This document shows positions 61,964 through 64,000 of a stretch of 64,000 nucleotides of DNA, one piece after another. The first letter of the stretch is position 1. Each line of letters begins with the position of its first letter. The DNA lies in contig JAZQFH010000046.1 in assembly GCA_045539425.1 (NCBI GenBank), positions 4,438-68,437 of the forward strand, read 5' to 3'. The position numbers and the translations under genes are program-made. This DNA comes from RUG14871 sp045539425 (GTDB lineage Bacteria > Bacillota_I > Bacilli_A > Erysipelotrichales > Erysipelotrichaceae). The notes beneath the pieces are model-generated. The model was not told the DNA's origin. It did no database searches and worked only from the letters and a program-made list of their open reading frames with translations.

Positions 61964-62062
61964 ATGGAAATAAAAAGGGAGAAGTACTTTAACGTAATTG
62001 CGAAGAAATCCCCGTCCTCCTACAAAAGTGTAAGGGCGGGGATGAATTCGCAATTACGTTAA
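61964..62062 (+). pseudogene. 32-codon ORF with strong start, possible 5' remnant of an ATPase gene
   Basis: ATG at 61964 preceded by GTAAAGGAGGATG, so the start looks functional. The first 15 residues (MEIKREKYFNVIAKK) look like the beginning of AAA/DUF4143-type ATPases, but then the frame runs through the large hairpin at 61988-62063 and stops. Probably what is left of a longer gene after insertion or deletion; alternatively a real micropeptide. Inference from a short similarity recalled by eye. Confidence 0.35.
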
Positions 62063-62063
62063 A
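61988..62063. repeat. Nested inverted repeat, 17-base outer and 11-base inner stem
   Basis: Outer arms 61988-62004 and 62047-62063 are perfectly complementary. Inner arms 62008-62018 and 62033-62043 pair with one T-G wobble (plus-strand reading), separated from the outer stem by a symmetrical GAA/GAA internal loop. This is too large and regular for a normal terminator. It resembles the ends of IS200/IS605-type or palindrome-associated elements. Confidence 0.8.
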
Positions 62064-62100
62064 TAAATAAAGCAATAATAAACCATAATTATAAAATTTA

Positions 62101-62160
62101 GGGAGTATGAATAAGATCCAGGATTGCTTAAAAGTAATCCTGGATCTTGTTCATACTCCC
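62101..62160. repeat. 60-base hairpin, nearly perfect along its whole length
   Basis: The left 29 bases pair with the right 29, with two departures from exact complementarity (at positions 12 and 26 of the arm). Both are G-U pairs if the plus strand is transcribed and A-C mismatches if the minus strand is. It lies 32 bases after the stop of the lipoprotein gene and could end that transcript, but the wobbles point to plus-strand RNA. Confidence 0.8.
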
Positions 62161-62192
62161 TTCCTATTCTCTAGTTTTGTGAACCTAACAAA

Positions 62193-62888
62193 CTATTCCG
62201 GCAGATATTTTTCTGCCAGTTCACTCAGCCACATCTCTTCTGGATAGCGGTAAGAGTATTCGGTTTCCTGTCCGTCACGCTTTATTGTAACAATAAAGTC
62301 TTCCTTTACGGATACTTCCTGAGTGCCGTCACGGAACGTGAATACCACGGAGTTTCCCGCACCGTACTCTCTGAACCCGTCATCGTACACAGCTATATCC
62401 TTCAGGGAATTCATGATATCTTCGATATCCTGCGGGACCGTGACTTTCACTTCCTTCACGTCAGATTCGATATATTGCTGAATAAGGATTTCCGTAGGTT
62501 CCATCCCCAAAAGTTCGTAAACGGATGTTTTGTTTTGAAACATCTCATTGCTGCGCTCGACAGAATCCAATTTATAAATGTCATAATATGTGTTCTTATC
62601 GGTTGCCTTCACTTTTTCCTTCCGCAAGGTCAAACGGACCGCATCCCCGGTTTCAAATCCCTCGAACTGAGAGCCGTCCCCCAGATCCATCGAATAGTAA
62701 TTCTCTTCCTTCAAGCCCGGATGAATGTAAACCGGACGTTCCGGATTGTCTGTGCGTTCCACCATACCTAAGAGACTGTATTTTTCCGCAGGTTCCTCCG
62801 GTACAGCCGGATCATCTGCTTCAGGCGTTTTCGCCGCACAGCCGCAAAGTAAAACTGATACAGCAATCAGTAACAGAAGCTTTTTCAT
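62193..62888 (-). CDS. Lipoprotein of unknown function
   Basis: 231 residues from ATG 62888; a TTG 24 bases upstream is in frame but the site GAAGG fits the ATG. Lipobox LLCGCAAK with the second Cys of CGC (residue 17) as the likely lipidated residue. Two similar-sized parts follow: one with YIHPGLKEENYYSMDLGDGSQFEGF, which looks like a small beta-barrel, and one around VTVPQDIEDIMNSLKDIAVYDDGF. No family recognised. It precedes a hairpin and lies downstream of two small membrane protein genes. Confidence 0.75.
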   Translation of the reverse strand: MKKLLLLIAVSVLLCGCAAKTPEADDPAVPEEPAEKYSLLGMVERTDNPERPVYIHPGLKEENYYSMDLGDGSQFEGFETGDAVRLTLRKEKVKATDKNTYYDIYKLDSVERSNEMFQNKTSVYELLGMEPTEILIQQYIESDVKEVKVTVPQDIEDIMNSLKDIAVYDDGFREYGAGNSVVFTFRDGTQEVSVKEDFIVTIKRDGQETEYSYRYPEEMWLSELAEKYLPE

Positions 62889-62964
62889 ACAACAACTACC
62901 TTCTTTCTTCAATGGGGGATCGCTCTATGCAATCCCGGTTTTATTTAGGTGCACGAATTCTGTT

Positions 62965-63255
62965 TCACTCAGCACAGTACTTCTTTCCCAATATATAAAA
63001 AAGAAGGAAAAGAACGAACAGGATTACTGCTGCGTTCACTATCTGGAGTACCGTAAACACAAGAATGCTGTCTGAGATTTTTACAGTAACAAAGTGTCCG
63101 GTAAATGTTAGCAGGATAATCGGAAGATATCGCACGGCCAGACACATTTTATCCATAAAGGAGTTTTTCTTATAAGTGACTCCTTCAAAGGAAAAAGTAT
63201 CTGCTTTCCTGTTCTCTGTATATGCATCAAAAAAACTTTTTATGGTTCTAATCAA
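62965..63255 (-). CDS. Small two-helix membrane protein, TTG start
   Basis: 96 residues from a TTG at 63255, chosen because CAAAGGAGGCG lies 6 bases upstream; the frame is open to 63330 but no site precedes that ATG. Helices at about 42-59 (CLAVRYLPIILLTFTGHFVTV) and 65-90 (ILVFTVLQIVNAAVILFVLFLLFYIL). Function unknown. Similar in design to the next two upstream genes (63438-63833 and the partial one at the edge), which suggests a local family of small membrane proteins. Confidence 0.6.
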   Translation of the reverse strand: MIRTIKSFFDAYTENRKADTFSFEGVTYKKNSFMDKMCLAVRYLPIILLTFTGHFVTVKISDSILVFTVLQIVNAAVILFVLFLLFYILGKKYCAE

Positions 63256-63412
63256 ATTGTGCGCCTCCTTTGGATTACTGCAGGTGACATGCCGGATGCA
63301 AAAACAACGGTATATTCGTTCTGTTATCATTATACTCCAATCGAGCAGATCACCTGCCTGTCCTTTTGATGTAACAAAATGTTACTCCGGCGTCGCAGCA
63401 GTTATTACTCCG

Positions 63413-63439
63413 TAAAAAAGAGCAGGAAAGCCTGCTCTT
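63413..63439 (-). terminator. Terminator after the 131-residue membrane protein gene
   Basis: AGAGCAGG (63419-63426) pairs with CCTGCTCT (63431-63438), loop of 4, followed on the minus strand by TTTTTT. The stop codon at 63438 is in the stem. Confidence 0.88.
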
Positions 63440-63833
63440 ATTTCGTTTCGTATGTTTTTCTCTTCTTTCTGTTTATGAAATATGTTATCAGTACGTACAG
63501 CAATAGCAGCAGGTTCACTATGACAATCGTTGCACAGAAATACTGAAGGCTGAAGTTCCCCACAACCATTCCGTCAACGATTTCGGCTGTGTTTTCACTT
63601 GCCCATACACTGGCAAAGTACCCGAGCAGAAAACCGAAATCAGAAAGAATGCGAATAGACCAGTCAGCATCAAGCAAGCCGAACAGGAAAGCAAACACAA
63701 CTGAAAAAGGTAAAGCAAAATATGATTGATCCAGCTTCGGCCGATAATAAGGCTGATTCACTATCAAAAATAGCAGTAACAGTGTTACTCCCGGCTGAAG
63801 CAGACGTTTCACAAGTTTCCTGACCATGTTCAT
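63438..63833 (-). CDS. Small membrane protein, four helices
   Basis: 131 residues. Helices at about 13-26, 40-54, 60-78 and 95-120 (FSLQYFCATIVIVNLLLLLYVLITYF), ending in a basic tail (NRKKRKTYETK). Function unknown. AAAAGGAGGG precedes the ATG at 63833. It lies 32 bases after a partial gene ending in a similar basic tail. Confidence 0.7.
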   Translation of the reverse strand: MNMVRKLVKRLLQPGVTLLLLFLIVNQPYYRPKLDQSYFALPFSVVFAFLFGLLDADWSIRILSDFGFLLGYFASVWASENTAEIVDGMVVGNFSLQYFCATIVIVNLLLLLYVLITYFINRKKRKTYETK

Positions 63834-63865
63834 TTTCTTTTTTCCCTCCTTTTCTTCATAGCTCT

Positions 63866-64000
63866 TTATTTCGATACAGACTCCTTTGCCTGTATTCTTT
63901 TCTTTCTCAGTTTTGTGCTTTCCATTATCATAAATGCCGCAATTAAGTATCGCGTTAATATGGATAAGGTACTGTATATGAAATGCTCATTCCATCCAAA
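63866..64000 (-). CDS. C-terminal end of a further membrane protein, cut by the window edge
   Basis: An open frame runs from the window edge to TAA at 63868-63866 (44 codons): hydrophobic up to about residue 26 (STLSILTRYLIAAFMIM), then basic (KLRKKRIQAKESVSK). The hydrophobic-then-basic pattern matches the end of the next gene. Too short to identify. Confidence 0.45.
   Translation of the reverse strand, partial: FGWNEHFIYSTLSILTRYLIAAFMIMESTKLRKKRIQAKESVSK

Noticed and set aside
1..64000. tRNA genes, rRNA genes and CRISPR arrays
   Set aside because: Gaps between genes were read for cloverleaf-like sequence and for regularly spaced direct repeats; none was seen.

Overview
The window is a stretch of bacterial chromosome from a low-to-mid GC Gram-positive (Bacillota). 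My best guess is an Erysipelotrichia-like gut or oral anaerobe. That guess rests on Firmicutes gene orders (yybS-gdpP-rplI-dnaB; yycJ/walJ-htrA-rlmH; rpsF-ssb-rpsR; upp-atpIBEFHAGDC), strong AGGAGG ribosome binding sites, many intrinsic terminators and a predicted Na+-type ATP synthase c-ring. No marker gene fixes the genus. Most genes lie on the minus strand. No tRNA, rRNA or CRISPR array was seen.

Layout. 1-4.6 kb: partial uvrA, a small membrane protein and a MATE exporter, all minus. 4.7-11.6 kb, plus strand: an HPr domain fused to a D-lactate-dehydrogenase-like enzyme, then a nucleoside-type BMP/ABC importer (lipoprotein, double ATPase, two permeases). The importer is preceded by a cre-like site, stacked palindromes, a 45-codon leader ORF and a terminator-like inverted repeat that overlaps that ORF. 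11.6-21 kb: an HD hydrolase, a 1204-residue surface protein, an ATPase/FtsX-like permease/PASTA-repeat operon, and an unknown secreted protein. 21-33.7 kb, minus: aminotransferase-Lrp-M28 peptidase, uvrB with an S41 protease, ptsH, a PH-like membrane protein, a SIS isomerase, then rlmH-htrA-walJ-M23 peptidase. 33.7-35.44 kb: an IscB/omega-RNA element whose IscB reading frame is broken by one in-frame TGA. It sits immediately after dnaB. 35.4-40.2 kb: dnaB, rplI, gdpP, yybS. 40.3-47.9 kb: a sugar-metabolism patch with two more SIS proteins, a GH106-like glycosidase, two HAD phosphatases and a Gfo/Idh oxidoreductase, but no transporter. 48-49.1 kb: rpsR, ssb, rpsF. 49.2-54.4 kb: an ABC exporter and a very large sensor-MscS fusion. 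54.6-61.6 kb: the ATP synthase operon headed by upp. 61.6-62.2 kb: gene-poor and dense in inverted repeats. 62.2-64 kb: a lipoprotein and small membrane proteins.

The most distinctive items are: the HPr-dehydrogenase fusion, which keeps the phosphorylatable His15 but has Asn where Ser46 is expected; the leader-ORF/terminator arrangement in front of the nucleoside importer; the dual-sensor MscS channel; a PASTA protein tied to an ABC/FtsX system instead of a kinase; the two-carboxylate c-ring; the stop-interrupted IscB with its intact upstream RNA; and the hairpin cluster at 61.86-62.16 kb. All functional statements come from reading the sequence and from recall of protein families. No search was run.
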